Both the position numbers and the translations under genes were made by a program. A DNA stretch of 64,000 nt from Ensifer adhaerens (GTDB lineage: Bacteria; Pseudomonadota; Alphaproteobacteria; Rhizobiales; Rhizobiaceae). Of this stretch, positions 42,120-51,662 are shown in pieces. The DNA is taken from positions 372,001 through 436,000 of the forward strand of contig NZ_LAZS01000012.1 of NCBI RefSeq assembly GCF_002007205.1, in the 5' to 3' direction. The notes under the pieces were generated by a model, which saw only the letters and a list, made by a program, of their open reading frames with translations, had not been told where the DNA came from and searched no databases. Every line of letters begins with the position of its first letter. Within the stretch, counting starts at the first letter, position 1.

Positions 42120-43778
42120 TTAATCCTCAGGCAACCCGGCAGCGATCATCAGGGCCACGAGGCGTTCGGTGGCGTCGAGATAAACCGGACTGGTATTCTT
42201 GGTGGGCGGTGGCAGATTGCGCGCTGTCGAACCCGGCCTCAGCTTCATGGCCTGTGCCAGGGCCGCCCTGGCTTCGTCGGTTCGGCCCAACTGCTGATAG
42301 GCCGCTGCCAGCAGGAAATGCGTGCGTCCGCTGGCCGGCGTGATCGCGATCGATCGCTTAAGCCAGGGCAGCGCGTCTTCGGCCCGGCCCATCAACATGT
42401 GCACCCAGCCTGCTCCGATCGCCCATGTCCAGCGGCCGACCTGGGGCGTATCGAACCGGTCGGCTTGCTCGAACGTCGCGAGGCCCTCGTCAAAACGCCC
42501 CAGGAAGACCTGGGAAAGCCCGATGAGATAGAGCACGGTTCCGTTCCATGGATCGAGGGTGAGTGCCTTGCCACCGGCCACCAGGCTTTCGACGAAGCGG
42601 TTGGTCGCCGACAGATACCGGCAGTGCATTTCGAGCACCGGGATGTAATTCGGCTGCGCGCGCAAGGCGCGCTCAAGAATCTCGCCGACGCGGTTCTCGA
42701 CCGTTTCGCGCTCCGCGAAGGGAAACCAGGCCATCTGAATCCCGCGCAGCTGAAATGCCGCGAGCGCCACTTGCAGGTCGATGTTTTCCGGATCGTCAGC
42801 GAGCGCTTGTTCGAGCATCGCCTGCGCGGCGCGAAAGCGCTCTGGCGTCGTCTGGTTGATCGAGGCCGTTGCCTGCTCGATGGCCGCCTTGGTGCTGCCC
42901 GCCGGCAAGCCGTCGGCCGAGCGCTCCCCAGCGTTCAAGAGCACGTTGATACGTAGCGCCAGTGCGTGGCCCATGCCGGCCGTAAGGCGCGTTTTCTGGA
43001 GTTGCTCGTCAGTGCCGGTCAGGTCGATCGACACCGATCCGGTCCACTTGACCGCGCCGGTCGCCGGTTCGGTCATGCGCGCGCGTAGTTTCCACGCTGT
43101 TTCGGTTCTCTCCAGTTCGCTGCTCACGACAAGATCGGCCGCCCCCGCAGCGCCGCCAGGCGGAACGACCACCCGGATCGTCTCGATCTTCGCCAGGCCG
43201 TCGGTCAGGTCGCGGTTGACGCTTGCCGCCATCCGCAGAGCCAGCGGATCGTTGCCTGCAGCCGTCATGGGGATCACGGCGACAGTTGGAAGCGAACCCG
43301 TGACGAAACGGGGAAGCCGCGTCGCAGCGGCCGCCAAGGCCGACAGACCGAGCCCGGTCACAGCCAAAAGTGTGGCGCGGCGGCGCATCTTGACGTCGAA
43401 CCAGCGTCCTGCCGACCCAGTTCGCGCTTCAGAAACGATCTGCTGCAGAGACTTTTCCGGAACGACCGCGTCCGGTGCTGTCGACACCTCGGCCTCGAAC
43501 AGATAGCCGCGGCCCGAGACCGCTCTGATCAATTGCCGACTGTCATCGCCGAGGGCTGCGCGAACTTCCCGAACGCACTGGAACAGGCTGTCTTCGCCGA
43601 CATGGACGTTCGGCCAAACCGCCGCCATCAGCTCGTGCTTGCCGATGACCCTGCCTGGGTTGGCGGCAAGCAGCTGCAGCAAATCGAAAGCCTTGGGCCT
43701 GAGCTTGATTGTCTCGCCGCCGGGCCCGCGCAGTTCGGACCGCTGCGGATCGAGTTCATATCCAACAAATCTGAGCAC
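42120..43778 (-). CDS. CadC-like membrane transcriptional regulator with TPR domain
   Basis: About 552 residues. Residues 1-95 form an OmpR/PhoB-type winged helix (LRPKAFDLLQLLAANPGRVI, then VWPNVHVGEDSLFQCVREVR and IRAVSGRGYLF). A Lys/Arg-rich stretch precedes one membrane span at about residues 134-153 (ATLLAVTGLGLSALAAAA). The periplasmic part has an alpha-beta domain, then TPR-like repeats from about 320 to 530 (RFRAAQAMLEQALADDPENI, and later units). This is the one-component, membrane-anchored CadC/ToxR plan. GTG 43778 is chosen: it gives the usual VLRFVGYELD-type start after a GGAGG; TTG 43835 is the alternative. Divergent from the giant autotransporter, which it probably regulates. 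Confidence 0.85.
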   Translation of the reverse strand: MLRFVGYELDPQRSELRGPGGETIKLRPKAFDLLQLLAANPGRVIGKHELMAAVWPNVHVGEDSLFQCVREVRAALGDDSRQLIRAVSGRGYLFEAEVSTAPDAVVPEKSLQQIVSEARTGSAGRWFDVKMRRRATLLAVTGLGLSALAAAATRLPRFVTGSLPTVAVIPMTAAGNDPLALRMAASVNRDLTDGLAKIETIRVVVPPGGAAGAADLVVSSELERTETAWKLRARMTEPATGAVKWTGSVSIDLTGTDEQLQKTRLTAGMGHALALRINVLLNAGERSADGLPAGSTKAAIEQATASINQTTPERFRAAQAMLEQALADDPENIDLQVALAAFQLRGIQMAWFPFAERETVENRVGEILERALRAQPNYIPVLEMHCRYLSATNRFVESLVAGGKALTLDPWNGTVLYLIGLSQVFLGRFDEGLATFEQADRFDTPQVGRWTWAIGAGWVHMLMGRAEDALPWLKRSIAITPASGRTHFLLAAAYQQLGRTDEARAALAQAMKLRPGSTARNLPPPTKNTSPVYLDATERLVALMIAAGLPED

Positions 43779-43877
43779 CGGGCCTCCGCCTCCCGCGATG
43801 ATATCCCCGGAACTCCGGCGTTCTGCCAAAAACAAGAAGATTGATAATTAAGCCATTCGTTTTCCTGCGGGAAAGGC

Positions 43878-43903
43878 GAAATTCAACAAAATTTCAGAAT
43901 TTC
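43878..43903 (+). promoter_or_regulatory. AATTTC repeats in the regulator-autotransporter gap
   Basis: GAAATT at 43878-43883 and AATTTC at 43890-43895 form an inverted repeat with a six-base spacer; a second AATTTC follows at 43898-43903. They lie about 90-115 bases before the autotransporter start, in an AT-rich island of an otherwise GC-rich region. Candidate binding sites for the adjacent CadC-like regulator; this rests on position only. Confidence 0.35.
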
Positions 43904-43993
43904 CCCGACGCCCTTTCAGGACTTTCCCCGGCCCGCGCTGACATACGACGCAAGAACATAGCGAACACGATCGTGGGGAAGCGGAGCATATTC

Positions 43994-46900
43994 GTGAACA
44001 CTGCCAGAAATGATGAGGCGCGCGCCAACCGGTCCGCGCTGCGTGTCCCCGCATTGGGCGTCGTCGCCTCGTTGGCCGCGACCCTCGCTAACTCCGTAGC
44101 ACCACTGGCGCTGATCGTCGCGTCGGGGCCTGCGCTGGCAGACAGCATCGGCCAGAACGGTGCTGCCGGCGGAAACGCACCGAATTACTCGACTGCGGCC
44201 GGCGGTGGTGGGGCAGGCGCTGCCGGCGATGGCTCGGCGACCGGCACGGGCGGAGGTGGAGGCTCTACAGGCGGCTCGGGCAATCGCGGCGGATCGGGCG
44301 GCGCTTCGGACAGTGGCGGCGGCGGCGGTGGCGGCTACGGACTTGGCGCCGGTGGCGGCGGCGGCGGCGCAGGTGGCGCAGGCATGACGCTGACTACCGG
44401 CCTGGTCAATAATGCGACAATCAAGGGAGGCAATGGAGGCAACGGAGGCTACGGGAACGCCAATTGGGCGCAGACCTGGAACTATGCCGGCGGCGGCGGA
44501 GGAGGTGGCGGCGGGTCAGGCATTATCGTCACGACGGGAACCAGCCTTACCAATTCAGGCGTGATATCGGGCGGCAATGGCGGCGGCGGCGCGGACGTCA
44601 GCGGGCCGGGCATCCCCAACTCATTCGCCAACCCCTCGGGCAACGGCGTGGGGGGCAATGGCGGTAACGGCATCACTGCCACCGCCTCCAGCGGACTGAC
44701 AATCAGCAATTCTGGTACGATCCAGGGCGGCGGCGGCGGAACAGACTACCACAACGTCCAGCCCTATCGGCCGCAGGCGGGCGGCTACGGCATCATCGGC
44801 CAAAACCTGACCATCACGAACAGCGGAACGATAGCCGGCGGTGCGCGCGGCGGGGCGGGCGTCTCGCCCGGTAGTCGCTCATCCGCCATCGTCATCACCG
44901 GCGGTACCAACAGCATCACGGCTCTTACCGCCAGCAGTATCGGCGCGATTGAGCTCAATGGCGGTGCAACGACGCTTGCCGGCGCGTTCAACGACACAGT
45001 CCAGGTGAGCGGCGGCGCCACTCTCGCCTTGGGCGTAGCCGGCGACGCGACCGGCTTCACGAGCCTCAGCAATGCCGGCGGCACGATCACTATCGGCGAC
45101 GGCAACACGCTGTCGGCCGGGACAATCGCCAATTTCTCGGGAGGGAGGATCACCCTAGGCGTTGGTTCGGTCCTCTTTGGCACGGGCAACACGTTGAACA
45201 ACGATGCCACCATCGATGTCGGCACCGACGGTGTCGTCATGGACAATGGCGATATCAACAACAATGCCGCCGGCATCATCAATTTCAATGGCCCGGGCGG
45301 TACAGCGCAACTTTCGCCTGGAACCAATAACGTCAACAACAGCGGACAGATCAATGTTGTCGGCGGTGACGTCGATGTGCGGATGAGCAACATCAACAAC
45401 CAAGGCACTGGCCTGGTGTCGCTCGTCGGCGGCGACATGTTCGGCGTGTCTACACTCACGAACTCCGGCACGGCGACGCTGAACATTACCGCGGGCCGAA
45501 AGCTCAGCCTCCAGACGCTCGCCTTCAATGGCGGCACCATTTCCGGCACCGGCACGATCGAGGCTGCGAATGGTTTCAACCTCTGGGGCAACGGTACGGT
45601 CGGCGCGACACTCGCAGGTGCGGCAAATCTGACGAGAGGCGGTCCCGGGACGACGATCCTTACGGGCAACCACACCTATACCGGCGGTACCACGGTCACT
45701 GCCGGCGAACTGCAGCTCGGCACTGCCGGCACCGCGGGCTCGATCCGGGGCCAGGTCAACGTGCTCGGTGCCGGTACATTTACGCTCACCAACGCCGACG
45801 CCACGGGCATTTCCAGTATCACGAATGCCGGAAAGACCTATCTTTACAATGCCTCGAGCGCAGCCAGTGCCACCATCGCCAATACCGGCGAACTCTATTT
45901 CTACGATACCAGCAGTGCGGGCAGTGCTATCGTAACCAACAACAACGTGCTCGAATTCCACGACACGAGCACCGCTGGCAACAGCAACATCACCAACAAC
46001 AGCAACCTTCTCTTCCATGCCAACAGCCGCGCTGGAACTGCCACCATTGGCAACAACAGCGGCAGTGTTCTGAATTTCCACAACACCAGTTCCGCAGACA
46101 ACGCCCGCATCACCAACGACGCCGTGCTATCATTCTACGATAGCAGCACGGCCGGCAGCGCGGACATAACCAACAATCGCGAGCTTACCTTTTATGATGC
46201 GAGCGGGGCGGGCAGCGCCAGGATGACGAACAACGACACCCTGACGTTCCGCTCGACCACCACGGCCGGCAGCGCCAGGATCGCCAACAACGCCAGCCTG
46301 GCATTCCTCCACAACAGCAATGCCGGCAATGCCGAGATCGCCAATGGCGCGGCTGGCATTGTCGATTTCTCGGGATCGACGGGTTCCGCCGGCAACAAAA
46401 GGCTCACCGCCGGCTCGATCGCCGGCGGTGGCTCCTATCTGCTTGGCGACAACGAGTTGACTGTCGGTTCGAACGGCCTGTCGACCGAAGTCAGCGGGAC
46501 AATCAGCGGCAACGGCGGCTCGCTGGTCAAGGCTGGTACCGGTACGCTGACCCTCACCGGAGAGAACACCTATAGTGGCGGGACGACGGTCGCGGGCGGG
46601 ACGCTCCGGATCGGCAATGGCGGCGCGACCGGCTCGATCCTGGGCGATGTGGTCAACGACGGCGCGCTCGCCTTCAACCGCAGCGATGCGTTCACGTTCT
46701 CGGGCGCCATCTCGGGCAGCGGCTCTGTCCGGCAGATCGGTTCCGGCACCACCATCCTGACGGGCAACAACAGCTATGGTGGCGGCACGACGATTTCGGG
46801 CGGGGTCTTACAACTCGGTAACGGTGGTGTGACCGGCTCGATCACCGGCGATGTCGTCAACGACGGCGTGCTCGCCTTCAACCGCAGCAATGCTGTCACG

Positions 46901-49900
46901 TTCTCCGGCGCCATCTCGGGCAGCGGCTCTGTCCGGCAGATCGGTTCCGGCACCACTATCCTGACGGGCACCAATACCTACACCGGCGGCACGACGATCT
47001 CAGGTGGTGCGCTGCAACTCGGCAATGGCGGCGCGACCGGCTCGATCCTGGGCGACGTCGTCAACGACGGCGTGCTCGCCTTCAACCGCAGCGACGCGGT
47101 CACGTTCTCCGGCGCTGTCTCGGGCAACGGCTCTGTCCGGCAGATCGGTTCCGGCACCACCATCCTGACGGGCACCAACACCTATACCGGCGGCACGACG
47201 ATTTCCGGCGGCACGCTGCAACTCGGCAGTGGCGGCGCGACCGGCTCGATCACCGGCAATGTCGTCAACGACGGCGTGCTCGCCTTCAAACGCAGCGACG
47301 CGGTCACGTTCTCCGGCGGGATTTCGGGCAGCGGCGCTGTCCGGCAGATCGGTTCAGGCACCACCATCCTGACTGGCAGCAATAGCTATACCGGCGACAC
47401 CACGGTCTCCGGCGGCCGGTTGCAGTTCGGCAGCGGCAGCAACACGCTCGGCGGCAATCTGATCGTGACCGGCGGCACGCTGGCGATCCAGGCGCCGGCG
47501 GCCGTGAACGTCGCGCAGGCCGTGACCTTTGGCGACAATACTGCGCTATCTATCGTCGCCGGGACGAGCAGCCCCCCGCTATCGGCCGATCGTCTCACGA
47601 TCGGCAACGGCGTCGGATTCAACATCGGCGGCATCAATGATGCAAGCCAGCTCGACAAGGTGCTGATCGACACCCGATCCGGCATCAGCGGCGACTTCGC
47701 CAGTGTCAGTGTGGGCGGCTTCAGCGGCGCGGTGGACTATCTCACCATGTCCACGCGCAAATCGGCCGACAATCTGCAATATCTCGCCAGCTATGGCCTG
47801 ACCTGGACCGCTGGCAACAATCTCGCCCATGGCACTTTCACGCTGAGCAATGCCACCGACAGCTTCACGGTCGGCGCAGCACTTGCCGACCAGGTGGCGA
47901 ACCCCGCGACGGGCTGGAACGGCACGTCACTGACCAAGGCCGGCGCGGGTACGCTGACACTGACCGGCGACAATACCTATAGTGGCGGGACGACGATTTC
48001 GGGCGGCGTCTTGCAGCTCGGTAACGGCGGTACGAGCGGCTCGATCCTGGGCGATGTCGTCAACGACGGCGTGCTCGCCTTCATCCGCAGCGATGCGCTT
48101 ACTTTCTCCGGCGCCGTCTCGGGCAACGGCGCGGTGCGGCAGATCGGTCTGGGCACCACGATCCTGACGGGCAGCAACAGCTATACCGGCGGAACGACAG
48201 TCGCGGGCGGCACGCTGCAGGTCGGCAATGGCGGCGCGACCGGATCGATCTTGGGTAATGTCATCAACGACGGCGTGCTCGCCTTCAACCGCGCTGACAC
48301 GCTCACCTTCTCCGGCGCCATCTCGGGCAGCGGTTCAGTACGGCAGATCGGTTCCGGTACGACGGTCCTGACCGGCAACAACAGCTACACCGGCGGCACC
48401 ACGGCCGCGGGCGGCACGTTGCAACTCGGCAATGGCGGCGCGACCGGATCGATCACCGGCAATGTCGTCAACGACAGCATGCTCGCCTTCAACCGCAGCG
48501 ATGCGCTCACTTTCTCCGGCGCCGTCTCGGGCAGCGGCGCGGTGCGGCAGATCGGTACGGGCACGACGGCCCTGACCGGCAACAACAGCTATACCGGCGG
48601 CACGACGATTTCCGGCGGCACACTGCAACTCGGCAATGGCGGCGCGACCGGATCGGTCACCGGCAATGTCGTCAACAACGGTGTACTTGCCTTCAACCGC
48701 TCCGACACGTTCACTTTCGCGGGCGCCGTCTCGGGCAGCGGCGCGGTGCGGCAGATCGGATCCGGTACGACGATCCTGACCGGCAGCAATGCCTATATGG
48801 GCGACACCACCGTCTCCGGTGGGCGCTTGCAGTTCGGCGACGGCAGCGCGGGTGTCAGCAACAGTCTGGGCGGAAACCTGACCGTGACCGGCGGCGCGCT
48901 GGCGATCCAGACGCCAGCGACGCTGACCGTCGAACGGGCAGTCACTCTCGGCGACAACACCGCGCTCTCCGTCGTCGCCGGCACGACTAGCCCCACGCTG
49001 ACTGCGAATCGTGTCACGATCGGCAATGGCGTCGCCCTTAGCATCGGCGGCATCAACGATGCGAGCCAACTCGACAAGGTGCTGATCGACACCCGATCTG
49101 GAATTGTCGGCGACTTCGCCAGCGTCACTGTCGGCGGCTTCAGCGGCACGGTCGACTATCTCACCGTGTCGGCCCGCAAATCGGCCGACAGCCTGCAGTA
49201 CCTCGCAAGCTATGGCCTGAGCTGGACCGCGGGCAACAATCTCGCCCATGGCAGCTTTACCCTGACCGATGCCACCGACAGCTTCACGGTAGGAGCAGCA
49301 CTTGCCGACCAGGTGGCGAACCCGGCGACCGGCTGGAACGGCACGTCACTGACCAAGGCCGGCGCGGGCACGCTCACCCTGACGGGAAGCAACAGCTACA
49401 CGGGCGGCACCACGATCGTGGGTGGCGTGCTGTCGGTGTCGCGTGACGCCAATCTCGGCGCAGCGACGGGTGGCCTGACCTTGAACGGCGGCACGCTTGC
49501 GACCACCGCGAGCTTCGACACCGCCCGGTCGATTGCGCTGATGCAGCCGGGACGCTTCGACATCGCTGCCGCAACCGAAGTCGGCCTGACGGGCACGGCG
49601 TCGGGCAGCGGAGATCTGATCAAACAAGGCGCAGGCACGCTGCGGCTCGACAACGGCGCCAACGCCTACGGCAATACGCTGGTTGCGGCCGGCACGCTGA
49701 TCGGCAATGCCAGCTCGATCTCGGGCAATATCGGTAATGCCGGCATGGTCGTCTTTGATCAGGCGGGCGACGCCGCTTTTGCCGGTGATATAGGAGCGCT
49801 CAACGGCTCGGGCGGCCGGATGAACAAGCGCGGCGCAGGTATTCTCAGCCTGACCGGCCTGTCGTCGCTCGATTGGACGGTCGAGGCCGGCAGGCTCGTC

Positions 49901-51652
49901 GGTGCAGCCGAGCGCTTCGGCGGCAATACTCACCTTTCTTCGGGCGGCTCCCTGACGTTCGATCAAGCCCTCAATGCCAGCTATGGCGGCGTGATTTCGG
50001 GCAGCGGCAGCTTCGCCAAGGCTGGCGCAGGACGTCTCACTCTGACCGGCAATTCCTCCGCCTTCTCCGGAACGACCACGGTCGAAAGCGGCACGCTCGC
50101 AGTCAATGGCTCACTTGGCGGCACCGTCGACGTGCTGGCCGGCGGTCGTCTGCAAGGCGCCGGCTCGGTGAGCAACGCGAAGGTTTCGGGCGCGATCGCG
50201 CCGGGCAACTCGATCGGCACGTTGAACATTGGCGGAAACGTCACCCTTGCGGCAGGCTCCCTCTACGAGGTCGAGGTGAACGCGACCGGCCAGTCGGACA
50301 AGATCGTTGCTACTGGCACGGCCACGATTGCCGGCGGCTCGGTCAATGTGCTGGCAGCAACGGGCAGCTATGCGCCGCAAACACAGTACACGATCCTGAC
50401 GGCCAAGGGCGGTCGCAGCGGCACCTTCAGCGGCGTGAATTCGAACTTCGCCTTCCTCGATCCCTCGCTCAGCTACGACGCCAACAACGTCTATCTGAAG
50501 CTCACCCGCAACAACATCGACTTCTCCAGCATCGGTCTGACGCCGAACCAGATCGCCACCGGCGACGGAGTCGAAAGCCTTGGGAGAGGCAATCCGGTCT
50601 ACAACGCCGTCACGAATCTGTCGGCACCGCAGGCGCGAAATGCCTTCGACCAGCTCTCGGGCGAGATCCACGCATCGGCGAAGTCGGCGCTCACAGAAGA
50701 CAGTCGCTTCATCCGCAATGCCATGAACGACCGCATCCGTGCCGCTTTCGAAAGTACCGGCGCTTCGAAGGGCCCTGTCACGACCTATGTCGACGGCGAG
50801 CCGGTCGCGGTCGACGCGACAACGGATCGTCTGGCTTTCTGGAGCCACGGCTTCGGCTCCTGGGCCCACACCGATGGCGACGGCAATGCCGCGCGCCTCG
50901 ATCGATCGACGGGTGGATTCTTCGCTGGCGCGGACGTCCCGGCGTTCGACAACTGGCGCTTCGGCGCAATCGCGGGCTACAGCCACACCAGCTTTGACGT
51001 GAAGGACCGTTTCTCTTCCGGCTCGAGTGAAAACTATCACGCCGGCCTCTATGGCGGCACCAACTGGGGCGATCTCGCCTTCCGGACCGGTGCCGCCTAC
51101 ACCTGGCACGACGTCTCGACTTCGCGAACCGTGATGTTCCCCGGCTTCAACGACAATCTGAAGGGGGACTACGACGCCGGTACCGCGCAGGTCTTCGGCG
51201 AGCTCGGCTACGGCTTCGCCATGGGCGCGGCCCGGTTCGAGCCTTTCGCCAACCTCGCTCATGTGAGTGTTCATACCGATGCCTTCACCGAGAAGGGCGG
51301 GGCGGCCGCACTGAACCTTAAAGACGACACGACGGATTCAACCTTGGCGACCCTGGGTCTGCGCGCCTCGACCGCCTTCGACCTCAACGGCGCGGCCGTG
51401 ACGGTCAAGGGCCTGGCTGGCTGGCGCCACGCCTTCGGCGATGTGCTGCCGCTTTCGACGATGCGCTTTGCCGGCGGCGGCGACGCCTTCTCGATCGCGG
51501 GGGTTCCGATCGCGCGCGATGTGGCGGTGGTTGAAGCCGGCCTTGACTACGCCCTCTCGCCAAATGCGACGCTCGGTGTGACCTATGCGGGCCAGTTCGG
51601 CTCGGACGTTTCCGATCAGTCCGCCCGCATCAACCTCAACGTTTCATTCTAA
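43994..51652 (+). CDS. Giant classical autotransporter (type Va), about 2552 aa
   Basis: Order of parts: signal peptide (residues 1-49, ending SGPALA); a glycine-rich stretch to about residue 290 (GGGGGGGYGLGAGGGGGGAG type); beta-helix with NNxxLxFxDxSxAG repeats near 620-790; then a large array of autotransporter-associated beta-strand repeats (LTGxNxYxGGTTxxGGxLQLG) near 860-1800; a further passenger part; and a C-terminal 12-strand-type translocator barrel from about residue 2276 (LAFWSHGFGSW) to the terminal Phe (LNVSF). It is predicted to be an outer-membrane adhesin. GTG 43994 with GGAG seven bases upstream gives a clean signal peptide; a TTG 51 codons earlier is unlikely. The IalB-like gene follows after 10 bases. 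Confidence 0.9.
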   Translation: MNTARNDEARANRSALRVPALGVVASLAATLANSVAPLALIVASGPALADSIGQNGAAGGNAPNYSTAAGGGGAGAAGDGSATGTGGGGGSTGGSGNRGGSGGASDSGGGGGGGYGLGAGGGGGGAGGAGMTLTTGLVNNATIKGGNGGNGGYGNANWAQTWNYAGGGGGGGGGSGIIVTTGTSLTNSGVISGGNGGGGADVSGPGIPNSFANPSGNGVGGNGGNGITATASSGLTISNSGTIQGGGGGTDYHNVQPYRPQAGGYGIIGQNLTITNSGTIAGGARGGAGVSPGSRSSAIVITGGTNSITALTASSIGAIELNGGATTLAGAFNDTVQVSGGATLALGVAGDATGFTSLSNAGGTITIGDGNTLSAGTIANFSGGRITLGVGSVLFGTGNTLNNDATIDVGTDGVVMDNGDINNNAAGIINFNGPGGTAQLSPGTNNVNNSGQINVVGGDVDVRMSNINNQGTGLVSLVGGDMFGVSTLTNSGTATLNITAGRKLSLQTLAFNGGTISGTGTIEAANGFNLWGNGTVGATLAGAANLTRGGPGTTILTGNHTYTGGTTVTAGELQLGTAGTAGSIRGQVNVLGAGTFTLTNADATGISSITNAGKTYLYNASSAASATIANTGELYFYDTSSAGSAIVTNNNVLEFHDTSTAGNSNITNNSNLLFHANSRAGTATIGNNSGSVLNFHNTSSADNARITNDAVLSFYDSSTAGSADITNNRELTFYDASGAGSARMTNNDTLTFRSTTTAGSARIANNASLAFLHNSNAGNAEIANGAAGIVDFSGSTGSAGNKRLTAGSIAGGGSYLLGDNELTVGSNGLSTEVSGTISGNGGSLVKAGTGTLTLTGENTYSGGTTVAGGTLRIGNGGATGSILGDVVNDGALAFNRSDAFTFSGAISGSGSVRQIGSGTTILTGNNSYGGGTTISGGVLQLGNGGVTGSITGDVVNDGVLAFNRSNAVTFSGAISGSGSVRQIGSGTTILTGTNTYTGGTTISGGALQLGNGGATGSILGDVVNDGVLAFNRSDAVTFSGAVSGNGSVRQIGSGTTILTGTNTYTGGTTISGGTLQLGSGGATGSITGNVVNDGVLAFKRSDAVTFSGGISGSGAVRQIGSGTTILTGSNSYTGDTTVSGGRLQFGSGSNTLGGNLIVTGGTLAIQAPAAVNVAQAVTFGDNTALSIVAGTSSPPLSADRLTIGNGVGFNIGGINDASQLDKVLIDTRSGISGDFASVSVGGFSGAVDYLTMSTRKSADNLQYLASYGLTWTAGNNLAHGTFTLSNATDSFTVGAALADQVANPATGWNGTSLTKAGAGTLTLTGDNTYSGGTTISGGVLQLGNGGTSGSILGDVVNDGVLAFIRSDALTFSGAVSGNGAVRQIGLGTTILTGSNSYTGGTTVAGGTLQVGNGGATGSILGNVINDGVLAFNRADTLTFSGAISGSGSVRQIGSGTTVLTGNNSYTGGTTAAGGTLQLGNGGATGSITGNVVNDSMLAFNRSDALTFSGAVSGSGAVRQIGTGTTALTGNNSYTGGTTISGGTLQLGNGGATGSVTGNVVNNGVLAFNRSDTFTFAGAVSGSGAVRQIGSGTTILTGSNAYMGDTTVSGGRLQFGDGSAGVSNSLGGNLTVTGGALAIQTPATLTVERAVTLGDNTALSVVAGTTSPTLTANRVTIGNGVALSIGGINDASQLDKVLIDTRSGIVGDFASVTVGGFSGTVDYLTVSARKSADSLQYLASYGLSWTAGNNLAHGSFTLTDATDSFTVGAALADQVANPATGWNGTSLTKAGAGTLTLTGSNSYTGGTTIVGGVLSVSRDANLGAATGGLTLNGGTLATTASFDTARSIALMQPGRFDIAAATEVGLTGTASGSGDLIKQGAGTLRLDNGANAYGNTLVAAGTLIGNASSISGNIGNAGMVVFDQAGDAAFAGDIGALNGSGGRMNKRGAGILSLTGLSSLDWTVEAGRLVGAAERFGGNTHLSSGGSLTFDQALNASYGGVISGSGSFAKAGAGRLTLTGNSSAFSGTTTVESGTLAVNGSLGGTVDVLAGGRLQGAGSVSNAKVSGAIAPGNSIGTLNIGGNVTLAAGSLYEVEVNATGQSDKIVATGTATIAGGSVNVLAATGSYAPQTQYTILTAKGGRSGTFSGVNSNFAFLDPSLSYDANNVYLKLTRNNIDFSSIGLTPNQIATGDGVESLGRGNPVYNAVTNLSAPQARNAFDQLSGEIHASAKSALTEDSRFIRNAMNDRIRAAFESTGASKGPVTTYVDGEPVAVDATTDRLAFWSHGFGSWAHTDGDGNAARLDRSTGGFFAGADVPAFDNWRFGAIAGYSHTSFDVKDRFSSGSSENYHAGLYGGTNWGDLAFRTGAAYTWHDVSTSRTVMFPGFNDNLKGDYDAGTAQVFGELGYGFAMGAARFEPFANLAHVSVHTDAFTEKGGAAALNLKDDTTDSTLATLGLRASTAFDLNGAAVTVKGLAGWRHAFGDVLPLSTMRFAGGGDAFSIAGVPIARDVAVVEAGLDYALSPNATLGVTYAGQFGSDVSDQSARINLNVSF
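44130..44870 (+). repeat. Glycine-rich low-complexity coding tract
   Basis: Dense GGC/GGN codons encode runs such as GGGGGGGYGLGAGGGGGGAG and NYAGGGGGGGGGSG, broken by GGNGGNGGYG and ISNSGTIQGG units. It forms the start of the mature passenger and resembles the Gly-rich N-terminal region seen in some other autotransporters. Mutational slippage is likely in the GGC runs. Confidence 0.8.
45930..46360 (+). repeat. 19-residue degenerate beta-helix repeats in the autotransporter
   Basis: About seven consecutive units of roughly 57 bases follow the pattern NN-x-x-L-x-F-x-D-x-S-x-A-G-x-A-x-I-T: for example NNNVLEFHDTSTAGNSNIT, NDAVLSFYDSSTAGSADIT and NNDTLTFRSTTTAGSARIA. Sequence identity between units is partial, showing an old array. 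Each unit would form one coil of a right-handed beta-helix. Confidence 0.75.
46571..49396 (+). repeat. Nested tandem repeat: two macro-units, each 4 x 204 bp plus about 0.6 kb
   Basis: Macro-unit A runs 46571-47977 (1407 bases) and B runs 47978-49396 (1419 bases). Each starts with four 204-base units (A: 46571, 46775, 46979, 47183; B: 47978, 48182, 48386, 48590) encoding 68 residues with GDVVNDGVLAFNRSDA and SGSVRQIGSGTTILTG. Each then has a unique-in-unit segment with INDASQLDKVLIDTRSGI and NNLAHG, ending LTKAGAGTLTLTG. Segment B carries four extra codons near GDGSAGVSNSLGG. The whole is in frame and pure coding sequence. Confidence 0.9.
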
Positions 51653-51662
51653 AGGCGTTTGC

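Noticed and set aside
46570-48789. Series of reverse-strand open frames spaced exactly 204 bases apart
   Set aside because: They are antisense shadows of the autotransporter repeats; the codon pattern and motifs belong to the plus strand.
46571-49396. Possible CRISPR array or mobile-element repeats because of regular spacing
   Set aside because: Repeats are contiguous, 204 bases, in frame and encode known autotransporter beta-strand repeats; there are no short spacers.
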